Assembly: GCF_019511525.1 (NCBI RefSeq)
Contig: NZ_JAEUAT010000027.1
Span: forward strand, 1 to 64,000
Reading direction: 5' to 3'
Length of the DNA stretch: 64,000 nt
DNA from: Rhizobium cauense
Lineage (GTDB): Bacteria; Pseudomonadota; Alphaproteobacteria; Rhizobiales; Rhizobiaceae
Shown: piece by piece, positions 17,014-26,103 of the stretch
How positions within the stretch are numbered: the first letter of the stretch is position 1
Layout of the letters: the number at the start of each line of letters is the position of its first letter
The notes under the pieces: generated by a model
Told to the model about the DNA's origin: nothing
The model's database searches: none
What the model saw: only the letters and a program-made list of their open reading frames with translations
Program-made: the position numbers and the translations under genes

Positions 17014-17868
17014 CTAGCGACCCTTTGCCCTTACCTGCACCTTCCTGCCGTCCATTGAGACCCGGTGGCTCGCCATCGGTATCAAACGCCGGACCTCTGT
17101 CAGGCGATGAGGGCTTATGTCCACATGGAGGACGCAAGGGTGGTGGCCGGCGCGTGCGATGACTGCACCCCATGGATCACATACAAGCGATTTTCCGAAG
17201 GTTTCGCGACGCTTACCCGTTGGCATAGAGTATGTTCCGCATTGCCCACAAGCAACGAAATATGCCTGGTATTCGATGGCTCTTGCCCTGCATAGCACTT
17301 CCCAATGAGCGCGCCCGGTCTGTCGGGTAAAGGCCGCTGGGAGGATAAAGATGTCGACTTCTTCCGACGCCAGGCGGTCGAAGAGACGGGAGAAGCGTAG
17401 ATCGTAGCAAATTGCGCAGGCGATCCTGTAGCCATTGAATTCGTAGACAAGAAGATCGTCGCCCGGCGTCACAATGGCAGATTCGGAATAGACAGTACCA
17501 TTCGGCGCCGTGATGTCGAACATGTGGATTTTCCTGTAGAGCCCCACGTGCTCGCCATGCGCATTGAACACTATGGTTGTGTTGTGAATGGTTCCCGCAC
17601 TGCTATTGCGCTCCATGAGGCTGCCGGCATGGATCCAGACACTGTTGTCCTTGGCGAATGACTGGATGAGGCTGTATGCCTCACCACCGGGAACACGGTC
17701 GGCCGCTGCCCTCTTTTGGTCCGCCGTACCTCCCATCCAGTCAAAATGCTCGGGCAGCACGATGAGGTCGGGCTTACCGACCATTGCTTCCAACATCAGG
17801 CGTTTGGCCTGTGCCAGGTTATGATCCCGGTTCGGCTGCGAATTCATCTGGATCAAGGCGATCTTCAC
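17014..17868 (-). CDS. Carbon-nitrogen hydrolase (nitrilase superfamily, Nit1/Nit2-like)
   Basis: A 284-residue amidase of the nitrilase superfamily. The Glu-Lys-Cys triad is visible: Glu in LIVLPEHFDW, Lys in LYRKIHMFD and Cys in CAICYDLRFSRLF. The length and the CYDLRF signature fit the Nit1/Nit2-type omega-amidase branch, which hydrolyses small amides of dicarboxylic acids, rather than true nitrilases. The start is GTG, overlapping the stop of the upstream RraA-like gene by 4 nt (GTGA), so the two are translationally coupled. In this operon it would release ammonia from an amide intermediate. Confidence 0.88.
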   Translation of the reverse strand: MKIALIQMNSQPNRDHNLAQAKRLMLEAMVGKPDLIVLPEHFDWMGGTADQKRAAADRVPGGEAYSLIQSFAKDNSVWIHAGSLMERNSSAGTIHNTTIVFNAHGEHVGLYRKIHMFDITAPNGTVYSESAIVTPGDDLLVYEFNGYRIACAICYDLRFSRLFDRLASEEVDIFILPAAFTRQTGRAHWEVLCRARAIEYQAYFVACGQCGTYSMPTGKRRETFGKSLVCDPWGAVIARAGHHPCVLHVDISPHRLTEVRRLIPMASHRVSMDGRKVQVRAKGR

Positions 17869-18518
17869 GGTATGGGCTCCTGACGAAAGTTAAAAATGGA
17901 TTGTCCTCGAGCGAGGTGAGCACGAACTGCCGCAGACCTCTCTTGCCGCTCAAGGGCTGCTTTTGCCAAAGATCTCATCCGCGCTATTTCGGCCACGAAT
18001 ACGCCTGCGCTATCGGCAAGAACCGCATAGCCTGGCAAGACAGCAGCCGCGCCACAGGCGATGGGAACATTCAGCGAGCCTCCGACGCTTTGCGTTCGAT
18101 TTGTGGTTCTTGATGAAACGCCCCGGCACCAAACGGGAAGGCCAATACTAGCAATTTCATCAATGTCGGTGCATGGGCCGTCGATAACGATGCCAGCGGC
18201 GCCCTTCGCCTTCGCGGCAGTGGCAACGCCACCGCCCACGCAGGCAATATCATCGCGATCAACGCGTGATATCACGAGAATGTCGCCCGCCAACAGCGTA
18301 TCAATGGCTTTGTAGATGATGTTACCGTCGCGGCCAGGTGCCGCGACGGTAACGGCGATGCCGGCCACGTGGGCAGGGGCTATTGGGCGTACGTTGTCTC
18401 CCACAAACCCCAGATGCTCGACGTGACCGATCGTCGCCGTCTCTACTGACGACAGCAGTTCGACCAGGTCAGGATCGAGAGGTGGATGGCGATCCATCAG
18501 GTGATATGGCGCTGCCAT
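17865..18518 (-). CDS. RraA-like / 4-hydroxy-4-methyl-2-oxoglutarate aldolase family protein
   Basis: A 217-residue protein of the RraA/DlpA family. Family features include ETATIGHVEHLG near the start, GDILVISRVDRDDIACVGGG with the glycine-rich loop, and AKGAAGIVIDGPCTDIDEI, in which the R/D metal-binding motif seen in aldolases (RD) appears as DGPCTD rather than DG-x-x-RD. That change may alter metal binding or substrate. In catabolic operons such proteins are usually class II aldolases or decarboxylases acting on 2-oxo acids, not RNase E inhibitors. It lies 31 bp after the dioxygenase gene and overlaps the nitrilase gene. Confidence 0.8.
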   Translation of the reverse strand: MAAPYHLMDRHPPLDPDLVELLSSVETATIGHVEHLGFVGDNVRPIAPAHVAGIAVTVAAPGRDGNIIYKAIDTLLAGDILVISRVDRDDIACVGGGVATAAKAKGAAGIVIDGPCTDIDEIASIGLPVWCRGVSSRTTNRTQSVGGSLNVPIACGAAAVLPGYAVLADSAGVFVAEIARMRSLAKAALERQERSAAVRAHLARGQSIFNFRQEPIP

Positions 18519-18549
18519 GAGTAGATGCCTTTTTCAGAGGAAGGGAAGA

Positions 18550-19416
18550 CTAGATAGGACGCTCACCGGACGTCGTTGTCCGATGCATGACGCGAACGAA
18601 GGCCGGATCGAAAGAGTCTCGGCGATGCATGGTGCAACGATTGTCCCACATCATGATGTCGCCCTCGTCCCATTTCTGCACGAAGACATGCTTCGAGTTG
18701 GTCGTGTGGTCCCAGAGCTCTGCGAGGAGCGCTTCACTTTCGTCTCGGCTCATCCCAACGATCCAGGCACCCTCCGAAGTGCCGCCGAGGTAAAGCGCCT
18801 TCCGACCGGTTTCTCCGTGCGTTCGCACGAGCGGATGGACGATGCCGCTCCATTCGCGGAAGTCCTGGCTCTTCGGGGCCGACTTTCCGAGTCTCAGCTT
18901 TCCGGTCTTGTCATAGACGTTCTGAAAAAAGATCTGCCGCCCATCCACCAGCGTTTTCAGGGCTCCGGGAAGGGTGTCATAGGCGATGTAGGTTGACAGA
19001 AAATAGGTATCACCGCCGGTCGGTGGGATCTGTACCGCCCGTAGGATCGCGCCCGCAGGGGGCTTTTCATAGAACCAGGTGTCCGTGTGCCAAGTTGCCT
19101 CGCTGTTGCCCATGGCTCCGCTGGGCTTGCCATCCTTCATTGCATTACTGATGACGAGAATTTCCGGATGGGTTGGATGTCCACCCTCCTGAAGCTGCTT
19201 GGGGTGAATGACAAACTCCCCAAAGTGGCGCGAGAATCGAACCTGCTGATCGTCGGTTATCTGGGTCTTCTTGAAGCGGATGACACCGTACTGGAGCCAA
19301 TACTTCCGGATCTCTTCAATGTCTCGCTGGTCATAACGATCGAAGTCAAATCCTTCGATGTCCGCGCATACATTACTATCGTGCTGAACGGCTCTAAGCC
19401 TTTCTTTCATAAGCAT
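18550..19416 (-). CDS. TauD/TfdA-family Fe(II)/2-oxoglutarate dioxygenase
   Basis: A 288-residue non-haem iron dioxygenase. The facial triad is visible as H-x-D in ATWHTDTWF and the distal His in RCTMHRRDSF, with the 2-oxoglutarate-binding Arg in FVRVMHRT. I start it at 19416, where ATG follows GGAG; the open frame extends to 19503 but has no site there. Family members hydroxylate alpha to a sulfonate, ether, amine or acid and so break C-S, C-O or C-N bonds. It is the first gene of the five-gene operon (dioxygenase, RraA-like, nitrilase, OCD-like, MmgE/PrpD), so it likely performs the opening oxidation of the unknown substrate. Confidence 0.88.
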   Translation of the reverse strand: MLMKERLRAVQHDSNVCADIEGFDFDRYDQRDIEEIRKYWLQYGVIRFKKTQITDDQQVRFSRHFGEFVIHPKQLQEGGHPTHPEILVISNAMKDGKPSGAMGNSEATWHTDTWFYEKPPAGAILRAVQIPPTGGDTYFLSTYIAYDTLPGALKTLVDGRQIFFQNVYDKTGKLRLGKSAPKSQDFREWSGIVHPLVRTHGETGRKALYLGGTSEGAWIVGMSRDESEALLAELWDHTTNSKHVFVQKWDEGDIMMWDNRCTMHRRDSFDPAFVRVMHRTTTSGERPI

Positions 19417-19628
19417 CTTCCAACTCCTGTTGAACCTCTCTGCGGAGGTGCAACAATCGTAGGACGTTCGCTCGCAACGTCTCCAATAGAGAAGCGCCGG
19501 CATTGATAAGTGATGCCTATTGGTCCAGCCGGTTGATTGCGGAAGGGCCGGGCCTTCCGAGGAAATAGAGAAGGACGGCTAATATAAAGCCGCTACGACC
19601 GCGAAAGGCTTACCAAAGAGCCATCGCG

Positions 19629-19775
19629 CTACTGCATACTTGTTGCTTTCAGTTTCACGCCAATTTGCCGCGATGGACGATTGTCCAGCTCCCTGCCGAA
19701 CAGAAAGGAGTAGAACTCCTCGGCACGCTTGATATCAGTGGTCGCCAATGCCGCGTACATTCCTTGGATTTCCAT
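19629..19775 (-). pseudogene. Truncated VOC/glyoxalase-family fragment
   Basis: A short minus-strand frame of 48 codons starts at ATG 19775. It encodes the N-terminal strand and helix of a vicinal-oxygen-chelate protein (MYAALATTDIKRAEEFYSFL followed by FGRE), then degenerates into unrelated sequence and a stop at 19629. Complete members are about 120-130 residues, so this is a 3'-truncated remnant. Confidence 0.6.
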
Positions 19776-20276
19776 CGGAGTGTCTCGCGGGGCAGGATAA
19801 GTGCGGCTCGTCTAGTCGCCCTTCGGGGGCAACGTTTTGTACGGTTCGGGGGAGCGATGGACGCCGAGTCGTTGCAGCGATTATGGTCTAGCACATGGAC
19901 CGCGAATGGTCGGCCGAGTATCGCCGGGAACTGGAGTAACGGCTCGAACAAGAGGCGATTGTCATCCGAGCCTTCGAGATGTCGCGCAGTTAACAAATCC
20001 GCCCGCTCCACCGAACTCGACCTTTGAGGCGAGCGACGCTGGAACTTGTTATGTTCCAGATCGTTACCAATCGAAGCGGCCGAGATAGCGACCGCGGCCA
20101 TTTCGACGGCCGCGATACTCTCCCATTGGGAGCGACGGGTGGTTCGGTGGTTCGTTCGGAACGAAGCGAAACGTCGTCGTCTCGGAGACAGTGACGCATC
20201 GCGTCTGATTTCCAACATTGTTTAGTCCGACCCGGAGGCTCTGGGCTTTCCGGTCTTCTTTTGAAAGGAAACGACC
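19776..20276. other. Intergenic stretch before the YidB gene
   Basis: About 500 bp without a supportable gene. Frames on the minus strand are rich in Arg/Ser and look non-coding. The YidB ribosome binding site (AAAGGAAACGACC) sits at its right end. Confidence 0.4.
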
Positions 20277-20816
20277 ATGGTAAGCAATGCATTGAAAGCC
20301 CTTCTCGGAGTTCTCGCCGTCGCCGGGTATCAGAACAGGGACAAGATCGCCGAAATCCTTCGCGGCCTCCGCAATCCGTCGCAGGCAGGCCCGGAAGGCC
20401 AGGCGCAGTCTGGAGGGCTTAGCGATATCCTGGGCGGGCTGGTTGGCAACGGCGGGGCCGGACTTGGCGGCCGTTTTGGCGGCGGCGGCGTAGGTGGACT
20501 TGCGGGAAGTCTCGGCGATCTTTTGCGACAGTTCGAGCAGAAGGGTCAGGGCGAAACAGCTAACTCCTGGGTCCAGACGGGGGAGAATAAACCCATAGAC
20601 GACCGACAGCTCTCCGAAGTTCTAGGGCCGGAAGTACTCGCCGACCTCGCGAGCCGTACAGGCTTGACCGAGGATGAAATTCTTGCCCGTTTGAGCCGTG
20701 ATCTTCCGGCCGCCGTTGACGGTCTCACCCCGGACGGCCGCCTTCCTCAAGATGACGACGATGCCGAACTTGGCGGGCAGGCATCCGTGCCGTCGATAAA
20801 CCCCCCCATTGTGTAG
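20277..20816 (+). CDS. YidB family protein (DUF937)
   Basis: A 179-residue protein of the YidB/DUF937 family. It has a helical N-terminus (ALKALLGVLAVAGYQNRDKI), a glycine-rich linker (about 55-80) and the conserved C-terminal block around QLSEVLGPEVLADLASRTGL, which is followed by TEDEILARLSRDLPAAVDGL and TPDGRLP. The family is widespread, and its molecular function is not established. The ATG is preceded by AAAGGAAACG. It stands alone; a long hairpin lies 140 bp downstream. Confidence 0.88.
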   Translation: MVSNALKALLGVLAVAGYQNRDKIAEILRGLRNPSQAGPEGQAQSGGLSDILGGLVGNGGAGLGGRFGGGGVGGLAGSLGDLLRQFEQKGQGETANSWVQTGENKPIDDRQLSEVLGPEVLADLASRTGLTEDEILARLSRDLPAAVDGLTPDGRLPQDDDDAELGGQASVPSINPPIV

Positions 20817-21418
20817 CACAGATGGTCACTGATATATTGGTTTTTTTGGCGCAGGCTTTCCACTACCCTTTCCCACGGCGATGGGACTTCAGTCTAGCTT
20901 TCGCACAATGCGAAAGCGACTTATCGTGATTGAGCGCGGGCGGCCCCTCCGCCATCGCCTATGCGAAGAAACCGCGGCTTCAGCCCTACCCCAGCCGTGG
21001 TTTCTTCGTATAAGCTCGCATGATACAGCATTGATTTTCCCGCCCGTCAGTGCGTTCGGGAGCGCCAAACAGGGCGACCTCGGCTGGCGTAGCTTCGGGG
21101 CAATCCAACAAGGCAATCTCTCGGTAGCGCGACGGGCTAGTAGCAAAGCGTACGCAGCATCCCCTGGTAGTTCGGCTTTGTGCTGCAGTTCTGTGTTGGC
21201 TCGACATTCGCGGTCTGCTTCATGTGCGTTGACGGCTGCCTCTGCTTTCAATCGAAGGTAAATGCCGTTCCACTCCCACATTGATTTTATGCTTTCAGGC
21301 GGAGCGAGAACGGGGACATGCCCGGCGAGACGTCAGAAAAGCACTACGGGCTGCCGTTAATTCAAGTGAGGAAGCTGCATCCTACAGACATAATTTCCGG
21401 TTGCTCTATATTCGGAAC
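20817..21418. other. Intergenic region with a long imperfect hairpin
   Basis: About 600 bp between the YidB gene and the sensor kinase. No gene is supportable. Its main feature is the 20-bp inverted repeat at 20960-21012, listed separately. Confidence 0.45.
20960..21012. repeat. Long inverted repeat (20-bp arms)
   Basis: The arms TATGCGAAGAAACCGCGGCT (20960-20979) and the complement-matching segment 20993-21012 pair with two mismatches across a 13-nt loop. No T-run follows on either strand. It could be a transcript-stabilising or bidirectional terminator structure, or a dispersed repeat element. Confidence 0.6.
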
Positions 21419-23665
21419 ATGGCTACCGACGCTGAAATTGAAGAGCTGAAACTTCGCCTCGCGCAAGCGGAGGCGGCGCTGAAAGATCGTGCGGCCGCCG
21501 ACTTATTTCGCCTGGAAACCGAAGAAAAATATCGAAACATGTTTGATATGATCGATGAAGGTTTCTGCGTGATTGAGGTGATTGGAGGAGGAGATGAGCC
21601 GCTCGATTATATCTTCCTCGAAGTGAACGCGTCTTTTGAACGCCAGACCGGACTACGGTGTGCCGTCGGTCGCCGGATGCGAGAAATGGAGCCCGATCAC
21701 GAAGAGCACTGGTTCCAACGCTATTCCCGTATTGCTGAAACACGAGCACCGGAGCGATTTGAGGACCGCGCTGACGCGCTCGGACGTTGGTACGACGTCT
21801 ATGCGTTTGCTGTAGGCGATCCCGAACAACGTCGCGTCGCCATACTGTTCCGCGACGTGATAGAGCGAAAACGCGCAGAGCAGGAGCTGCTCAAGGTAAA
21901 CGCACTTCTGCGGACCACCTTCGACAGCTCGCTGCAGATTATCCAGCTCTTCAAAGCCGTGCGGAACGAGCAGGATACGATTGTCGACTTTGAATGGTTG
22001 CTTACCAATAAGCAGTGGAATGACCGATGGGGCCCGAGGGCCGGGCGGAGCTTATTGCACGAGAACCCAGCGGTCGTTGAGTCCGGCGTCTGGGACAGGT
22101 TTCTGAAGGTTATAGAAACAGGTGTCCCGATGACGCACGAGCATTATTACTCCCATGAACAATTCGACGGCTGGTTTCTGCAGACAATTGCCAAGGCCGA
22201 CGATGGTATCCTTCTCTCGACACTAGACATAACCGACCTCAAACGGGCTGAAGTGGCCGCCCGCGAGAGCGAGGAGCGTTTTGCCCAGTTTGCGAAAGCG
22301 TCCGCCTCCGGTCTGTGGATAAGGGATGCGGAGAAGTTGGAGATGGAATTCACCAGCCCTGCCGTCTCGGAAATCTATGGCGTCCATGCAAACGCGCTCC
22401 TCGGTGATGTGAAGCGTTGGGCCGCCTTGATCGTTCCTGAAGATCGTGAAACCGCACTCGAGCACCTCAACCAGGCACGGGCCGGTAGCTCGGTTATGCA
22501 CGAGTTCCGCATTCAGCGCCCTTCGGATAGTGCCTTCCGGTGGATCAAGAATACGGATTTTCCACTTACCCAAGACGGCAGAATTACGCGCATCGGGGGC
22601 ATTGCCGAGGACGTGACGGACGCGAAGATCGCCGCGGAGCACCAGGGAATCCTGCTTTCTGAACTGCAGCATCGGGTCCGAAACATCATGGCCATGATCC
22701 GATCAATGGTTAACCGCAGTGCGGACGGACCATTGAACGTTGAAGACTACCGCTCCTTACTAGAGGGTCGCCTCATGGCACTCGCCCGCGTCCAGGCCTT
22801 GTTAACGCGGCACGCGAACGCAGGGGGGTCGCTTCGTGTTGTCATTGAAAGCGAGGTCGCGGCTCAGGCGCATCACGCCGGTCAGTATGTGCTGAAAGGC
22901 CCAGACGTTTTTCTGTCCCCTAAGGCCGTCGAAGTCCTCACACTAGCGTTTCACGAGTTGGCCACCAATGCTCTGAAGTATGGTGGCCTATCCGTTTCTC
23001 AGGGGCAGGTGGTCGTGGAGTGGGAAATCGTCGAGCATAGCGATGCGCCATGGTTGGTTCTTGATTGGACGGAATATGAGGCACCCAAGCGCGAACCTCC
23101 GAAGCGCCGCGGCTTCGGGAGTGAGCTGATCGAGATGAAAATCCCTTATGAGCTGCGAGGAAGAGGTAGGCTCATGATTGATAACGGACAGGCGCACTGC
23201 CACGTGGAAATTCCATTGCACAATGCAGAGAGCATCCTCGAAACGGATGCTCCCGCACCAGTGACAATACACGGAGGAAGTCTTGACATGATGAATGCGC
23301 CCGATCTCAGCAGCATGTCGATCCTCGTCGTGGAGGATGACTACTATATGGCTTCGGATATAATGGCCGCGCTGCGGGGAGCAGGAGCTGATGTACTTGG
23401 TCCATGTCCAAGCGAAGGCACCACGGAGGCGCTGCTTGAGACCGTAACTCCAACATCCGCCATACTCGACCTCAATCTCGGAGGCGGAGGGCCGCGCTTC
23501 GAAATCGCCCGACGGCTCAAAGAGCGGGGAATTCCATTCTTGTTCCTCACCGGCTACGACCCCGACATCATCCCGGACGACATGACGGAAATTCTCCGAC
23601 TGCAAAAGCCGGTGGCCATGCTAGAGGTTGTTGAGGCCATCAGTCGGCTGCCTGAAAGACGCTAA
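21419..23665 (+). CDS. Hybrid HWE-family sensor histidine kinase with C-terminal receiver
   Basis: A 748-residue cytoplasmic signalling protein with no membrane segments. A short coiled coil (IEELKLRLAQAEAALKDRAA) leads to three PAS domains (about 35-150, 155-285 and 290-415). The HWE kinase core follows, with the phospho-acceptor His near 417 in ELQHRVRNIMAMIRSM, the N-box HELATNALKYG and the family WxE motif in VVVEWEIVEH. A receiver domain occupies about 633-745, with the acceptor Asp near 684 in SAILDLNLGG. The ATG at 21419 starts directly before the coiled coil; a longer frame exists upstream. HWE kinases are typical of rhizobia and often sense light, redox or general stress. No partner response regulator gene is adjacent. 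Confidence 0.9.
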   Translation: MATDAEIEELKLRLAQAEAALKDRAAADLFRLETEEKYRNMFDMIDEGFCVIEVIGGGDEPLDYIFLEVNASFERQTGLRCAVGRRMREMEPDHEEHWFQRYSRIAETRAPERFEDRADALGRWYDVYAFAVGDPEQRRVAILFRDVIERKRAEQELLKVNALLRTTFDSSLQIIQLFKAVRNEQDTIVDFEWLLTNKQWNDRWGPRAGRSLLHENPAVVESGVWDRFLKVIETGVPMTHEHYYSHEQFDGWFLQTIAKADDGILLSTLDITDLKRAEVAARESEERFAQFAKASASGLWIRDAEKLEMEFTSPAVSEIYGVHANALLGDVKRWAALIVPEDRETALEHLNQARAGSSVMHEFRIQRPSDSAFRWIKNTDFPLTQDGRITRIGGIAEDVTDAKIAAEHQGILLSELQHRVRNIMAMIRSMVNRSADGPLNVEDYRSLLEGRLMALARVQALLTRHANAGGSLRVVIESEVAAQAHHAGQYVLKGPDVFLSPKAVEVLTLAFHELATNALKYGGLSVSQGQVVVEWEIVEHSDAPWLVLDWTEYEAPKREPPKRRGFGSELIEMKIPYELRGRGRLMIDNGQAHCHVEIPLHNAESILETDAPAPVTIHGGSLDMMNAPDLSSMSILVVEDDYYMASDIMAALRGAGADVLGPCPSEGTTEALLETVTPTSAILDLNLGGGGPRFEIARRLKERGIPFLFLTGYDPDIIPDDMTEILRLQKPVAMLEVVEAISRLPERR

Positions 23666-24008
23666 TGCGGCTGGCCCTCGTGGGGCAGGATGAAGATAAG
23701 TCTGGGCCTCATCCTCGATTTGGCTTGGGCATCTAAGCGCGGAACCTCGAGAGCTAAGCTTTGCTTGACCGCGTCATCGCCGGGGGAGATAACAAGTGCT
23801 ACGCGTCCAAGCTTCCTCCTCGGTGACAAGAAAACCAATCGAAGTACATCCCACCTCGAAAATAGCTATCGCATTGACAAGTGCGCCAACCAATAGAGTC
23901 TCCAGTCCGCGTGAGAGCATTGCGGGGCCTTCCATACGCTAGTGGTACATCTCAGATGTCCCCATTTTGTTCCTTGTCGCTATTCCGAGTTGTGCGCACT
24001 CCCGCCGT
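23666..24008. other. Intergenic stretch after the hybrid kinase
   Basis: About 340 bp with no supported gene, terminator or repeat that I could recognise. Confidence 0.4.
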
Positions 24009-24212
24009 CTAATGAACCTCGTCGCTTGATTGCGTGGATATCACAGCAAGCTGACCGGCAACATTTGCATCAAGCTCCGCGAGCGCCTTGTCGATAAAGT
24101 ACACAACCTTCTCGCAGTTGTGGATGGTATTGGCGTGGTTTCGCAGGCGGTACAATTTATCGGCCAGCTCTCGAACCTTGAGGTTGTGTAGATAGATAAT
24201 GTTGTCAGTCAT
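24009..24212 (-). CDS. Small hypothetical protein
   Basis: A 67-residue, probably helical protein (NLKVRELADKLYRLRNHANT, then HNCEKVVYFIDKALAELDAN). It has one Cys and no signal peptide. I do not recognise the family. It lies downstream of the Gly-rich secreted protein gene on the same strand, separated from it by a hairpin, so it is probably expressed separately or by read-through. Confidence 0.55.
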   Translation of the reverse strand: MTDNIIYLHNLKVRELADKLYRLRNHANTIHNCEKVVYFIDKALAELDANVAGQLAVISTQSSDEVH

Positions 24213-24234
24213 CTATGGAACCCGAAGCGGCCTA

Positions 24235-24267
24235 CCGAACAAGAGGTCTTCGAAACCTCTCGTTCGG
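24235..24267 (-). terminator. Hairpin downstream of the Gly-rich protein gene
   Basis: A 13-bp stem with one mismatch (24235-24247 and 24255-24267) and a 7-nt loop lies just past the stop of the minus-strand gene at 24281. There is no T-run, so it may act as an RNA-stabilising or factor-assisted terminator. Confidence 0.5.
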
Positions 24268-24280
24268 CAAGCGAAGATTG

Positions 24281-25060
24281 TTATCGTGCTGCGACCACCA
24301 TCTTGCAGAGTTTGACCAAGCTTCTGTCGTAGCCGCCTGACCGGATCACGTCTTTGCACCGAACTCGAGCTTTCGCCCGCTCGGCAGGCGACATGTCGTT
24401 GATCGCCATCATCGCGCGGGAAGAATTAAGGCTGTTGGACCCGTTGCCGCTACCACTGTTGTTGCCGCCATTGCTGGCGTTATTACCACCAGCGCTGCCA
24501 CCGTTGCTTCCACCGCCAGACCCGTTTGAGCTCGCCCCTGAATTGGAGGTAGACGGAATCCCGAGCATAAGGTTGAGAAGAGTGTTGCCACCTGAGCCAA
24601 GGTTCGCGTTCGCCGTGGCGAGCCGGCTACCACCGACTGTCGCGTCCACGTCCGCGTTTACCCCCCTGGAGCCGCCGACGCTGGCGGTGGTGTCGACGTT
24701 TGCAAGACTGCTTCGACCGCCGACCGTCGCGCCCACATTGGCGTTCACGCCGCTTGAGCCGCCCACGCTGGCTGTCGTTCCGGCGCCCAGCCCACCATTC
24801 GAAGTGGTACCGTCAACCGAGGTGGAGCTATTTACGCCGCCCGAGCCTCCGACCGACGCGTTGACGCCTAGACCGCCAGTTGAAGATTGGCCAACGCTTG
24901 CATTGACGCCATTTGAGCCGCCAACTGACACGCTGAGGCCGCCGCCGCTACTTCCTACGCTGATACCGTTGCTGCCACCGATATCAATAGCATTCGCTTG
25001 CGTTGTAACCGCAAGGATGATGGAGCCGAGCACCAAGCCGGCCGTCTTCAAACGTTTCAT
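24281..25060 (-). CDS. Secreted Gly/Ser/Asn-rich repeat protein
   Basis: A 259-residue protein with a clear signal peptide (MKRLKTAGLVLGSIILAVTT, cleaved after QANA). The mature part has five or six imperfect repeats around the core VGGSxGVNAxV between residues 25 and 145. A Gly/Asn/Ser-rich low-complexity stretch follows (about 170-205). The C-terminal 45 residues form a charged helical domain (DMSPAERAKARVRCKDVIRS) with two Cys that may form a disulfide. The ribosome binding site is ATGGAGGAAAG. I do not recognise a named family. The repeats suggest an extended surface or extracellular structure, possibly adhesive. The antisense strand has a long open frame, but that is a by-product of the repetitive composition. 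Confidence 0.75.
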   Translation of the reverse strand: MKRLKTAGLVLGSIILAVTTQANAIDIGGSNGISVGSSGGGLSVSVGGSNGVNASVGQSSTGGLGVNASVGGSGGVNSSTSVDGTTSNGGLGAGTTASVGGSSGVNANVGATVGGRSSLANVDTTASVGGSRGVNADVDATVGGSRLATANANLGSGGNTLLNLMLGIPSTSNSGASSNGSGGGSNGGSAGGNNASNGGNNSGSGNGSNSLNSSRAMMAINDMSPAERAKARVRCKDVIRSGGYDRSLVKLCKMVVAAR

Positions 25061-26103
25061 TTTCTTTCCTCCATTTGCACCAACCGAGCCTCCGGCTTCG
25101 GCTTAGGATAAATGGAAGCGCGCGCTTCGCAGTTCGACGGCGCGATGGGTGATGTTGGCCAGCGAACCTATGGTTGAGATTATGTCATGAAGCTAAAAAA
25201 GGAAGACGTTTATACCTGTAAAAGTTGCTTTCGTCCGCTTTCGTACATTCTGCGTATCTCATGCCTGTGCTATCTTGGGACAGCACAAAGGGCCCACCAC
25301 AAGCGCCAAAAGTTCCGACTTTCGTACGACCTTTGTCGACCGGGGGTTACTGCTGCCCCATCCGCGAAGCTGCGATCGATACTGCACACAATAAGGATAG
25401 GCGCGCCAGGACAACTACGCCGGCGCTCGAGTTCATCGAAAATTGCGTGGCCCGAGGTGAGCCTCTGTAGGACCATCCCGCTGCCGCCGTCATCTCCGTT
25501 GACGATGTCTTAATCATAAAATTGACGAAGCAATAGGAGCAATAAAGGAAGCGATGTTCGCTGCGGGCAAGCGAGGGGTCAGAATGAAAAGATATTGACA
25601 GGCTCGGTGCGCTGTTGCCGTGAGGGTCGCGCTCGCTCTGTCAACCTCCGCCACTGGGATCTGCGCTGCCTACTTGGAATTGGTCGCTGTGGCAGGCAAA
25701 CTGGCGTCACAAACGCGTCGCGCATTCCACTGCATCGTACGAAACCCCGTTTCCCGCATATCACACGCGGTCTGCGACATTCCGTTCAATCCCAAGAAAA
25801 TAAAAATCGATTAGAGTTCTCAAGTCGCGCCAAAAACCAACACATCTGAGCCAGTCTACACTGGACAAAGGTCATCCAATTTGGTCGTTGGCCAGCGAAA
25901 GTTCGCGAATAAGCCGTTCCAGAACGGGAGTGGGAACTTGGGATACGGGCCATGTACCAGACAGTCGATGAGACCAATGATCGCCTTGTCAGCAGCACGC
26001 GCGCTCACTCGCTTGCGTTACACTCCGTTCCTCCTGTCCGAAATGGCACATATCAACGTCAGATCGTCGAGAACACAATCGGGGCCGGGTGGGGAGTAAA
26101 TTG
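25061..26103. other. 1-kb intergenic region
   Basis: No supportable gene. Short frames on both strands lack family resemblance. Some segments, such as minus-strand 25870-26000, could be decayed coding DNA, but I cannot name a parent gene. Confidence 0.4.

Noticed and set aside
24354..25106. Long Pro/Leu-rich frame antisense to the Gly-rich secreted protein
   Set aside because: It results from the repetitive codons of the real gene, which has a signal peptide and a good ribosome binding site.
25595..25849. Possible gene or decayed gene in the 1-kb gap before the DUF3422 gene
   Set aside because: No frame on either strand shows a recognisable domain.
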